The position numbers and the translations under genes were made by a program. Positions 8,591 to 15,900 of a stretch of 64,000 nucleotides of DNA are shown one piece after another (position 1 is the first letter of the stretch; the number at the start of each line of letters is the position of its first letter). This DNA comes from Mucilaginibacter oryzae. Its GTDB lineage: Bacteria; Bacteroidota; Bacteroidia; Sphingobacteriales; Sphingobacteriaceae. The notes beneath the pieces were generated by a model. It saw only the letters and a program-made list of their open reading frames with translations. It had not been told where the DNA came from and ran no database searches. The stretch is taken from positions 148,572 to 212,571 of the forward strand of contig NZ_QGHA01000002.1 of NCBI RefSeq assembly GCF_003148845.1, given 5' to 3'.

Positions 8591-9511
8591 ATGGAAATAA
8601 AAAGAAGAGCATTATTAAAGGCCGCAGCAGGTATAGCCGCGGGTATGGCAGCCACAGGCGCCATGCCCGCTACGGCGGTTGCTGCCCATGAAAAAGGCGG
8701 CAAAGCCAGGCCGGTATTAACCGTAGCGCATATTACCGATGTGCACATCAGGCAGGGTGATAATGCCCCGCAAAGATTTAAGAGTTGTTTAAAGCAGATC
8801 ATCAGCAAGCACAAACCAGATTTCTTTTTAAACGGCGGCGACTCCATCAATGATGCATCCTACGATAATGTGGTGCGTGACCAGGTTACCGAACAATGGG
8901 GGATCTGGGATGATTGCATGCAATTGCTTGGCGAATATGAAGTACACAGTTGCATCGGCAACCACGACCCCTGGTGGAAAGCCCCTGCAAAAACCGACGA
9001 AATGTTTGGTAAGGATTACGTGGTAAAACGCCTTAAAATCCCGAACCGTTACTACAGCTTCAGCAAAAAGAACTGGCATTTTATTGTTTTGGACGGTAAC
9101 AATAGCAATATTTCGTTGGATGCCGAACAATATGCATGGTTGCAGCAGGAGCTGGAAAAGTTACCTGCCGGTACGCCGACCCTGCTGATGTCGCATTATC
9201 CCATTCTGGGTACCACGCAGGTGCTGGTGGGCGGCGGCCACTCGGATTGTAAAAAACTGAAAGACCTGTTTTATAAACACAAGGATAAGGTCAGGATCTG
9301 CCTTAGCGGGCATAACCACTTATCAGATCATACGGTTTACAATGATGTTTTGTATTGCTGCAATGGCGCTATGAGCGGTTTTTGGTGGGGTAAAGGCGAC
9401 GCCGAATCGGCCGGACCGGGTTATTACCTGGAAACGCCGCCCGGGTATGCCATCCTGAAACTTTATGCCGATGGTACCGTGGATAATCAATATTATCCGC
9501 ACGCATTTTAA
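8591..9511 (+). CDS. Tat-exported calcineurin-like metallophosphoesterase
   Basis: 306 residues from ATG 8591, which follows the SusD stop by 7 nt; an earlier in-frame codon at 8573 would overlap SusD and bury the signal. The N-terminus MEIKRRALLKAAAG...ATA is a twin-arginine signal. All metallophosphoesterase blocks are present: D50-x-H52 (ITDVHI), GGD (Asp84), GNHD (Asn124-His125), SHYP and SGHNH. These bind two metals and hydrolyse phosphate mono- or diesters. Export fits work on material brought in by the SusCD pair. Which ester is cleaved cannot be said; purple-acid-phosphatase and phosphodiesterase relatives share these motifs. Confidence 0.9.
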   Translation: MEIKRRALLKAAAGIAAGMAATGAMPATAVAAHEKGGKARPVLTVAHITDVHIRQGDNAPQRFKSCLKQIISKHKPDFFLNGGDSINDASYDNVVRDQVTEQWGIWDDCMQLLGEYEVHSCIGNHDPWWKAPAKTDEMFGKDYVVKRLKIPNRYYSFSKKNWHFIVLDGNNSNISLDAEQYAWLQQELEKLPAGTPTLLMSHYPILGTTQVLVGGGHSDCKKLKDLFYKHKDKVRICLSGHNHLSDHTVYNDVLYCCNGAMSGFWWGKGDAESAGPGYYLETPPGYAILKLYADGTVDNQYYPHAF

Positions 9512-9931
9512 CAACAAGAATGAGGATAAATTAATTCCGTATCAAAAAATGTTAATTTTTCGAGCCTGACTGCATAGAGTGGTCAGGCTTGAAAGTTTAA
9601 AATTGGGACTGAAGTTATAAACTTAACTTTGCGCTCATCTGTGATGAGCGCTTAAAATGGGTGAGCGTTTGTAACGCACGAATAATGCAGTTGTTAACCT
9701 TGCGCTCATCTGCGATGAGTGCTTAACATGGGTGTGCGTTTGTAACGCACGAATAATGCAGTTGCCATCTCTATGCTAAGTGCTCAAACAAACCTATAGC
9801 AAGGTAAAATTGGCACTGAAGTTATAAATTTCAGTTGTTTTACCCCACGGGTTACGCTATGACAAACCCGCGGCAGTTGAGGGGATGAATTGATTCTTTC
9901 TACTTTCAACTAAAGACTTCGGACTTAAAAC
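9512..9931. other. 420-nt intergenic region filled with short repeats
   Basis: No credible gene. Most of it is covered by the nested direct repeats listed at 9599-9830. The end nearest the cyclase gene (about 9895-9935) has loosely repeated CTTTC/ACTTC words. Confidence 0.6.
9599..9832. repeat. Nested direct repeats with internal palindromes
   Basis: Two tandem copies of a ~71-bp unit start at 9629 and 9700, each holding GCGCTCATCTG(T/C)GATGAG(C/T)GC (a hairpin) followed by GCGTTTGTAACGC (a second palindrome). They are bracketed by a separate direct repeat (TGAAGTTATAAA-type) near 9610 and near 9817. The word GCGTTTGTAACGC recurs in the 98-bp tandem repeat at 23119-23314. This looks like a dispersed REP-like intergenic element; no transposase is linked. 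Confidence 0.75.
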
Positions 9932-10975
9932 TCAAGCCACCACCTCGTAAATCTCCACAGGCTTGGCTTTGTTTTTTAAACTTACTTCGCCAATTTTATT
10001 AAGGGCGAATGAGCTTTTGGCTTTTTCATAAACATCGGCGCTTACAATAATCTGGTTGGCCTGTGCCACGGTTTGGAGGCGCTGGGCCAGGTTTACGGCG
10101 TCGCCAATAACGGTATAATCCAATCGCTTTAAGGTGGCCGAACCAATATTGCCGGATATCATCTCGCCCGAATTAATGCCTATCGAAACAGAAGGTTTAA
10201 AAGTTTTTTCACCGGCCTGGATTTCATCGGCGCCATGCATTTTATCGCGCACGGCAAGCGCGGCGTCAATAGCCCTGTCAAGGTGGTATTCGCCCCGGAA
10301 AACAGCCATCACGGCGTCGCCCATAAATTTATCGATGTGGCCGTTTTGGGCTATGATCTCCTGCACCATTACATCAAAGTATTTGTTGATCATGCTTACT
10401 ACTTTATCCGCGGCTACGTGCTCGGTAATGGCGGTAAAGCCGCAGATGTCGATAAACAGCACCGTAGCATCGATGGTTTCATTGCTCAGCAGGCTGTTTT
10501 CAAACTCTTTGTGTGTCATGAATTTGAGCACATTCTCATCTACATACATGCGCAGGATGTTGTTTTCCTTAATGGCCTGCATGGTTTTTTTGAGCTCGAT
10601 AACGTGTTGCAGCGTTTTTTCGATGGTGATATCCAGGTCTTCAAAGTTTACCGGTTTCACCACAAAATCAAAGGCGCCCCGGTTCATGGCCGTGCGTATG
10701 TTATCCATATCGCTGTAGGCCGATACCATGATCGCTTTTAAAATGGGGTTGGCATCGGGCAGTTTGGTAAGCAGGGTAAGGCCGTCCATTTCGGGCATGT
10801 TGATATCGCTCAGTACCACGTCAATATCAGGGTGGGCGTTGAGTTGCTTAAGGGCTTCAAATCCGTTTTGGGCAAAAACAAATTCATAAGCGCCTTCACG
10901 GATCTTTTTCCTGAATTTTTGCCTGATCAGTAATTCCAGGTCCTGCTCATCATCTACAACCAGTATTTTGGCCAT
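9932..10975 (-). CDS. Response regulator with class III adenylate/guanylate cyclase output
   Basis: 347 residues. An N-terminal receiver domain (1-120) has DDE at 8-10, phospho-acceptor Asp57 (SDINMP) and Lys107 (VVKPV). A linker helix leads into a class III cyclase catalytic domain (about 168-347) with LFIDICGFT (metal Asp176), HIDKFMGDAV (Lys216 substrate-selecting, metal Asp220) and DYTVIGDAVNLAQRL with the transition-state Arg. Lys plus Thr at the two base-selecting positions fit ATP, so cAMP is the more likely product; this is inference. The start codon shares a base with the stop of the upstream response regulator gene. With the histidine kinase beyond, this makes a three-gene phosphorelay-to-cyclase operon. 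Confidence 0.93.
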   Translation of the reverse strand: MAKILVVDDEQDLELLIRQKFRKKIREGAYEFVFAQNGFEALKQLNAHPDIDVVLSDINMPEMDGLTLLTKLPDANPILKAIMVSAYSDMDNIRTAMNRGAFDFVVKPVNFEDLDITIEKTLQHVIELKKTMQAIKENNILRMYVDENVLKFMTHKEFENSLLSNETIDATVLFIDICGFTAITEHVAADKVVSMINKYFDVMVQEIIAQNGHIDKFMGDAVMAVFRGEYHLDRAIDAALAVRDKMHGADEIQAGEKTFKPSVSIGINSGEMISGNIGSATLKRLDYTVIGDAVNLAQRLQTVAQANQIIVSADVYEKAKSSFALNKIGEVSLKNKAKPVEIYEVVA

Positions 10976-11352
10976 TATTGCGCTAAGTGTTTAAGTTTGT
11001 CTTTCAAATTATTAAAATCAAGCGGCTTGGTTAAAAAGTCGTTTGCGCCAAGCTGCATGGATTGCTGGTAGTTTTCATCATCGCCGTAAGCGGTTATCAT
11101 CATCACCACCGGCGGCGGTTTTTCATAGTGTTGCCTGATATTGCGCAGCAACTCCAGCCCGCTCATGCCGGGCATGTTAATATCTGATAAAATAAGGATC
11201 ACCTGCGAGTGGTGCTCTTCCAGGAAATGGAGCGCTTCCTCGCCCGATTGCGCGAAGTTAAATTCCACCTCGCCGGTTTTTATCTCTTTTCTGAAACGTT
11301 GTAAAAACAAGGGCTGAACATCCGCCTCATCATCAACAACAAGTATTTTCAT
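10975..11352 (-). CDS. Single-domain response regulator of the kinase-cyclase operon
   Basis: 125 residues, receiver only: DDE at 7-9, phospho-acceptor Asp57 (SDINMPGMSG), Thr in MMITAYG and Lys in LTKPLDF. It resembles the receiver half of the downstream cyclase protein (RFRKEIKTGEVEFNFAQSGEEAL against KFRKKIREGAYEFVFAQNGFEAL), pointing to duplication. It starts 56 nt after the kinase stop and its own stop overlaps the cyclase start by one base. Likely roles are a phosphate sink or intermediate between kinase and cyclase; the direction is inferred. Confidence 0.92.
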   Translation of the reverse strand: MKILVVDDEADVQPLFLQRFRKEIKTGEVEFNFAQSGEEALHFLEEHHSQVILILSDINMPGMSGLELLRNIRQHYEKPPPVVMMITAYGDDENYQQSMQLGANDFLTKPLDFNNLKDKLKHLAQ

Positions 11353-11408
11353 AGTGCTTCAAAGTTAAGTTTTTGCAGGGCTTTACCGGCCTTAAATGTA
11401 AAAAATGC

Positions 11409-12797
11409 TTATGCAGACTGAAGGTTACCCACAGGCAAAGTAATAATGAACCTTGCAAATTCGCCTTCGGCGGTTTCAACTTTCAGGTCGCCGCCGTGCC
11501 CTTTGGTAATGATATCATAACTCATGGATAACCCAAGGCCGGTACCCTGGCCGGTTGGTTTGGTGGTGAAAAATGGCTGATAGATTTTATCCAATACTTT
11601 TTGCGGGATGCCTGTGCCATTATCTTCTACCATGATCTGCACCAGATCAGCTCCCGAAGCCGATACCACTCTTTTGGTATTCACCGTTACAGTTGGCTCA
11701 TATCCTTCGCCAAGCAATTTCTTTTTTTCGGTAACGGCGTAAAACGAGTTGTTGAACAGGTTTAATAATACGCGGCCTAAGTCTTGCGGTATGGCTTCAA
11801 TTTTACCCAGTTCCGGATCAAAGCTGGTTTTCATGCCCGCGTTAAATGATTTATCCTTGGCCCTTAAACCATGATAGCTCAGGCGCAGGTATTCATCGGC
11901 GAGGGCATTGATATCAGTAGGTTCTTTTTTGCCGGTTGTGGTGCGCGAGTGTTGCAGCATCCCTTTTACAATGGCATCAGCCCGTTTGCCATGCTGGTTA
12001 ATTTTGCTTAAATTCTGGGTGATATCGCTGATGATGTCACCGGCTTCTTCCTTCACGTCATCGGGTAATTTATCCAATACTTCATCTTTTAACTCCTCCA
12101 GCAGTTCAATACTCACCTCGCTGAAGTTGTTTACAAAATTTAATGGGTTTTGAATTTCGTGGGCTATCCCGGCGGTAAGTTCACCCAGCGAGGCCATTTT
12201 TTCTGATTGGATCAATTGCGCCTGGGTGCTTTTCAGTTCAGCTAAGGCTTGCTGCAATTCTTCAGTTTGTTTGGTTAGTTCGGCGGTTCGCTGTTTTACT
12301 TCGCTTTCCAGGTTTACCTTCATGGCGGCCATCATCCGGTTTTGTTCCTGCTCGGCGAAGCGCTGGCGGCGTTCGTTTTCGAGGGCCTTGGCCTGCTTGC
12401 GGTTGATCATCCATAAGGAAAACGCCCAGATCAACGAAAATACAACCAGGCTTTGGATAGTGTTTTCATGGTCGTCGTAAAAGTTGGGGAACCATTTTTC
12501 AATTACATCACTGATCAGGCCAACAATAGCGAACGGAATTAAAGCGAAGGCGAGCTGTTTGCCCGATTTCAGATCGTCGATATAATAAGGGGCTATGGTG
12601 AGGCCAAGAAAATAAAGGTGTGAAAGAATAGTGGCCGCTTTGTGAGCGCTAAAGCTCACATCGATAATGAAGATGCCGATAGCTATAAAATAACCGATGT
12701 TAAGGTATTGGTTCCATTTATCAAGGAGGCCGTCGTTTTTCAGGTTTTTCCTGAATTGTGTAATTACAAATACTGCCAGAAAAGGTTCGAAACTCAT
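11409..12797 (-). CDS. Membrane sensor histidine kinase
   Basis: 462 residues from the Met of MSFEPFLAVFVIT; an upstream in-frame Met at 12896 adds 33 residues without a clear domain. The N-terminal part has roughly four membrane segments (IGYFIAIGIFIIDV, LSHLYFLGLTIAPYY, FALIPFAIVGLIS, SLVVFSLIWAFSLWMI) and no periplasmic sensor domain. A coiled coil (about 135-200) leads to the dimerisation domain with phospho-acceptor His213 in GIAHEIQNPL, then N, G1 (VEDNGTGIP), F (YQPFFTTK) and G2 (GTGLGLSMS) boxes. This matches the DhkL/ZraS-like subset with an extended DHp region. First gene of the operon with two response regulators, one carrying a cyclase. Confidence 0.93.
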   Translation of the reverse strand: MSFEPFLAVFVITQFRKNLKNDGLLDKWNQYLNIGYFIAIGIFIIDVSFSAHKAATILSHLYFLGLTIAPYYIDDLKSGKQLAFALIPFAIVGLISDVIEKWFPNFYDDHENTIQSLVVFSLIWAFSLWMINRKQAKALENERRQRFAEQEQNRMMAAMKVNLESEVKQRTAELTKQTEELQQALAELKSTQAQLIQSEKMASLGELTAGIAHEIQNPLNFVNNFSEVSIELLEELKDEVLDKLPDDVKEEAGDIISDITQNLSKINQHGKRADAIVKGMLQHSRTTTGKKEPTDINALADEYLRLSYHGLRAKDKSFNAGMKTSFDPELGKIEAIPQDLGRVLLNLFNNSFYAVTEKKKLLGEGYEPTVTVNTKRVVSASGADLVQIMVEDNGTGIPQKVLDKIYQPFFTTKPTGQGTGLGLSMSYDIITKGHGGDLKVETAEGEFARFIITLPVGNLQSA

Positions 12798-13188
12798 GTA
12801 GCTTGTTTTACGAATTTTATAAATGCGAAGTCGAAATTTAATAATTTTAGAATGATAATTAAATAATTGCTGCATTTTAATTAACCCGCAAAACAAATTA
12901 CCATTAATTATAAGCCGATTAAAAAAATATAACGATTATTGGCGCGGGATAGCTGCGCGCGTGTATTTACCGGCGTTAGTTTATCAGTGTTCCATTTTTA
13001 AAAACGGGTGTTCCGCTAATTGAGTTGTGGGATTCTTCGTGTCTGATAGTCAATTGTTTGTGTTTATTGATCGAAAGAATAGAACACTTAACTTGTTGAT
13101 TGTCAGTCATGCGTATTTGGTGCAGTGTTCCATAAATAAAATTGGAACACGCCGCTTTTTAGGGATTATTAAACCTTCTATATAAAAA
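12798..13188. promoter_or_regulatory. Upstream region of mannonate dehydratase with GTGTTCC-type repeats
   Basis: 391-nt divergent spacer. It carries an exact inverted repeat GTGTTCCA - 10 nt - TGGAACAC at 13125-13150, about 40 nt before the uxuA start. Further matches to the same half-site lie at 12987-12994 (GTGTTCCA), 13008-13014 (GTGTTCC) and, inverted with one mismatch, at 13081-13087. The clustering suggests a regulator-binding region, possibly a hexuronate-responsive control site; the regulator is unknown. Confidence 0.5.
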
Positions 13189-14370
13189 ATGAGTAACTAC
13201 AGTATGATCAACACCATGCGCTGGTACGGCCCTGATGATCCGGTGAGTTTGGCCGATATTCGCCAGGCCGGTTGCACGGGCGTTGTTAGTGCCCTGCACC
13301 AGGTGCCCAACGGCCAGGTATGGGATATTGAAGCTATTAACGGGCGTAAGGCAATTATTGAAGCCGCCGGACTAACCTGGGACGTGGTGGAAAGCGTACC
13401 CGTACATGAGGCCATCAAAACCCAAACCGGCGATTATCAGCAATATATCGACAACTATAAGCAAAGCCTGCAAAACCTGGCTGCCTGCGGCATTTACACG
13501 GTTACTTACAACTTTATGCCCGTGCTTGACTGGACCCGCACCGATTTGAGTTTTACTTTAGGCGACGGTTCAAAAGCCCTCCGTTTTGAGAAAGCGGCCT
13601 TTATAGCGTTTGATGTATTTATGCTGCAAAGACCGGGTGCCGAATATGAATATACCCCGGAAGAGCTTGACCGTGCCAAAGCCCGTTTTGATGAAATGGC
13701 AGATGATGAGAAGCAACTGCTACAGCGCAACATCATTGCAGGCTTGCCCGGAAGTGAAGAAAGCTTTACGCTGGATAAATTCAGGGAGGCCCTCAAAGCC
13801 TATGACGGCATTGATGCCGAACGCCTGAGGCAAAACCTTATTTATTTTCTGAGCGAGGTTATACCCGTGGCCGATGCCCATAACATTAAAATGGTTATCC
13901 ACCCGGATGACCCTCCGTACCCCATTCTCGGCTTGCCAAGGGTAGTAAGTACTGCCGAGCATATCAACGCGCTGATAGAAGCGGTGCCATCGCTAAACAA
14001 CGGCTTGTGCTTTTGCACCGGATCATATGGCGTGCGACCGGATAACGACCTGCCCGCCATGGTTAAGCAATTTGGCGACAGGATCAATTTTATCCACCTG
14101 CGCAGCACCCGCCGCAATGAGTTTGGTGATTTTTATGAAGATAACCACCTGGAAGGAGATGTTGACATGTACGCTGTTGTCAGGGAACTTGTAAAGGTAA
14201 TGCAACAGCGTAAGTTAAATATCCCCATGCGTCCCGATCATGGCCACCAGATGCTTGATGATCTGAAAAAGAAAACCAATCCGGGCTACTCAGCCATTGG
14301 CCGCCTGCGCGGCCTTGCCGAACTGAGAGGGCTTGAACTGGGCATTATCCGCTCAATGGGAGAATTTTAA
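13189..14370 (+). CDS. uxuA: Mannonate dehydratase
   Basis: 393 residues, the usual length. UxuA dehydrates D-mannonate to 2-keto-3-deoxygluconate in hexuronate breakdown (EC 4.2.1.8), using a TIM-barrel fold with a divalent metal. Characteristic segments are the N-terminal [84 protein letters not shown] and the C-terminal [12 protein letters not shown]. No uxuB, uxaC or kdgK lies next to it, so it is a lone pathway gene here. The upstream GTGTTCC-type palindrome cluster may control it. A hairpin-like GGAGGGAGCGCTCTGG segment follows the stop. Confidence 0.96.
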   Translation: MSNYSMINTMRWYGPDDPVSLADIRQAGCTGVVSALHQVPNGQVWDIEAINGRKAIIEAAGLTWDVVESVPVHEAIKTQTGDYQQYIDNYKQSLQNLAACGIYTVTYNFMPVLDWTRTDLSFTLGDGSKALRFEKAAFIAFDVFMLQRPGAEYEYTPEELDRAKARFDEMADDEKQLLQRNIIAGLPGSEESFTLDKFREALKAYDGIDAERLRQNLIYFLSEVIPVADAHNIKMVIHPDDPPYPILGLPRVVSTAEHINALIEAVPSLNNGLCFCTGSYGVRPDNDLPAMVKQFGDRINFIHLRSTRRNEFGDFYEDNHLEGDVDMYAVVRELVKVMQQRKLNIPMRPDHGHQMLDDLKKKTNPGYSAIGRLRGLAELRGLELGIIRSMGEF

Positions 14371-14430
14371 AACTATTAAGGAGGGAGCGCTCTGGCGTGA
14401 TGTCCGGGTTCTCCCTCTTTAAAATCCGAT

Positions 14431-14862
14431 TTATGATGGGCGGTTCGGATTGAAGGAGATCATCCAGCTTACACCGAATTTATCAGTAACCCAGCCAAAA
14501 TAATCTCCCCAGAATTCTTCACGCATAGGGCCGCCCTTTTGCTGATCTTGCGATAAGCCCGCGTGGTACCTGTCTGCTTCCTCTTTCGATTCGCAGCTGA
14601 TGGTAAGCGAAAAGTTGCTGCCCATGGTTACCAACCCCATACCAGATTCCAACGCGTCGGTACCCATTAACATATTCCCGGGCCCGAGCGGCAATGCGAT
14701 GTGCATCAGTTTGTTTTGATCTTCTTCGGAAAGCTTGGAAGCTTCGGGGCCGTCTTTAAAGCGCATTACTACGGCAAATTCGCCGCCGAAAACCGATTTG
14801 TAAAAGTTAAAAGCTTCTTCGGTATTACCGTTAAAGTTTAAATAAGGATTTACTACTAACAT
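14431..14862 (-). CDS. PhnB-like VOC-superfamily protein
   Basis: 143 residues of the glyoxalase/bleomycin-resistance (VOC) fold, PhnB-like subgroup: NPYLNFNGNTEEAFNFYKSVFGGEFAVVMRF at the start and EFWGDYFGWVTDKFGVSWMISFN at the end, the hallmark closing motif. Members with this layout are usually annotated as PhnB-like or 3-demethylubiquinone methyltransferase-like but the enzymatic role is mostly unproven. It is convergent with uxuA (60 nt apart) and probably monocistronic. Confidence 0.88.
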   Translation of the reverse strand: MLVVNPYLNFNGNTEEAFNFYKSVFGGEFAVVMRFKDGPEASKLSEEDQNKLMHIALPLGPGNMLMGTDALESGMGLVTMGSNFSLTISCESKEEADRYHAGLSQDQQKGGPMREEFWGDYFGWVTDKFGVSWMISFNPNRPS

Positions 14863-15015
14863 GCCTGCTTTTTAAATTGATGAATGATTGTTTAAAGTAA
14901 AGTTATGCTGTATTTAACAACCTGCAAGGGCGCTGTTAAGACATCTTAAGGGGTTAATCGCGACATTATAACCTGAAGACAGCCGGTAAAAAACATGGTG
15001 TAACCAGCTTACCGG

Positions 15016-15765
15016 TTAGCTCTTATCAACCATTGTTTTATTGGAGGCAAATTTATAAAGGTAGGGGGCTTTGTGTGCGCCGCCGGTCCATTTTTTCGCA
15101 ACCCGCTCTAAAATGCCAAGGCCAAGCATTTTGCGCTGAAACGCGGCGCGGATCAATTTTTTATTGAGTATGGTTTCGTAAAGTGATTGCAAATCGCCCA
15201 TGGTAAACTCCTCGGTCATCAGGTTAAAACCGATCAGCTTCCGGTCGAGGTCGCGTTGCAGGGTTTCCAGGGCTTTATTGATGATCTGCTGATGATCCTG
15301 CATTAAAGCGGGCAGTTCATGAAGGTTATACCAGTTGCAGCTATCCGAGATTTCGTCGGGCGCGGGGATGGCCCTGGTAAAATCAACCAGGGCATAATAA
15401 CCCACCGAAACAAAGCGCTTCAGCAGCCAGTGGTTGGCAGGAGGGCTGTAACCCCTGGCTTTCATGATTGCCTTGAGTGGGGTAGGGTCATACCGGCTAT
15501 AATCACCGAAAACATAAAACTGCTCCAGGTAAATGTTGTTTAAAGCCGTACGGTTTTGAAGTACGCGGCGGGCGGCCTCGTTCACATCTTCATCGTCATG
15601 AACAAATCCTCCGGGCAGCGCATAAAGGCCGGTGTTTTTATACTCCAGTAACAATACTTTCAGTTGCCCGTCGTGAAAGCCAAATATAACGGTATCAATG
15701 GCGAGGCCGGGCAGAAAGCCAGTGCCCTCAATATTCCCCTCCTGCCTGTGAAATTCTTGGTTCAT
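15016..15765 (-). CDS. Nudix-fold transcriptional regulator (NrtR/AraR-like), catalytic box degenerate
   Basis: 249 residues from the Met of MNQEFHRQEG. The N-terminal 145 residues have a Nudix fold (TVIFGFHDGQLKVLLLEY, LYALPGGFVH) but the Nudix box reads GGFVHDDEDVNEAARRVLQ: the REUxEE glutamates that hold the metal are replaced (RVLQNR). The C-terminus (FTMGDLQSLYETILNKKLIRAAFQRKMLGLGILE...) is a winged helix as in NrtR and the Bacteroides arabinose regulator AraR. So it is likely a sugar- or nucleotide-sensing repressor rather than a hydrolase. It is divergent from a carboxylesterase gene, across a spacer with two inverted repeats. A paralogue with the same lost residues is at 47119-47823. 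Confidence 0.85.
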   Translation of the reverse strand: MNQEFHRQEGNIEGTGFLPGLAIDTVIFGFHDGQLKVLLLEYKNTGLYALPGGFVHDDEDVNEAARRVLQNRTALNNIYLEQFYVFGDYSRYDPTPLKAIMKARGYSPPANHWLLKRFVSVGYYALVDFTRAIPAPDEISDSCNWYNLHELPALMQDHQQIINKALETLQRDLDRKLIGFNLMTEEFTMGDLQSLYETILNKKLIRAAFQRKMLGLGILERVAKKWTGGAHKAPYLYKFASNKTMVDKS

Positions 15766-15806
15766 TAAATCTGCCTGAAAAATTATAAGCACAAGTAAAT
15801 AAAAAA

Positions 15807-15878
15807 AATTGATAGCTATGGTAATTTATTTTATTATTGTAACATATTGATACAATAAAAGTAAGGTATCTATCAATT
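15807..15878. promoter_or_regulatory. Inverted repeats between Nudix-type regulator and carboxylesterase
   Basis: Two exact inverted repeats lie in the divergent promoter: TTATTGTA - 9 nt - TACAATAA (15834-15858), inside the wider AATTGATAG (15807-15815) and CTATCAATT (15870-15878). Both are candidate operators for the adjacent regulator; assignment is inferred from position. Confidence 0.5.
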
Positions 15879-15900
15879 AACCAGTTAACTAAATCAGATA

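Noticed and set aside
10134-10741. Long plus-strand frames opposite the cyclase gene
   Set aside because: They are antisense shadows of a well-supported receiver/cyclase gene.
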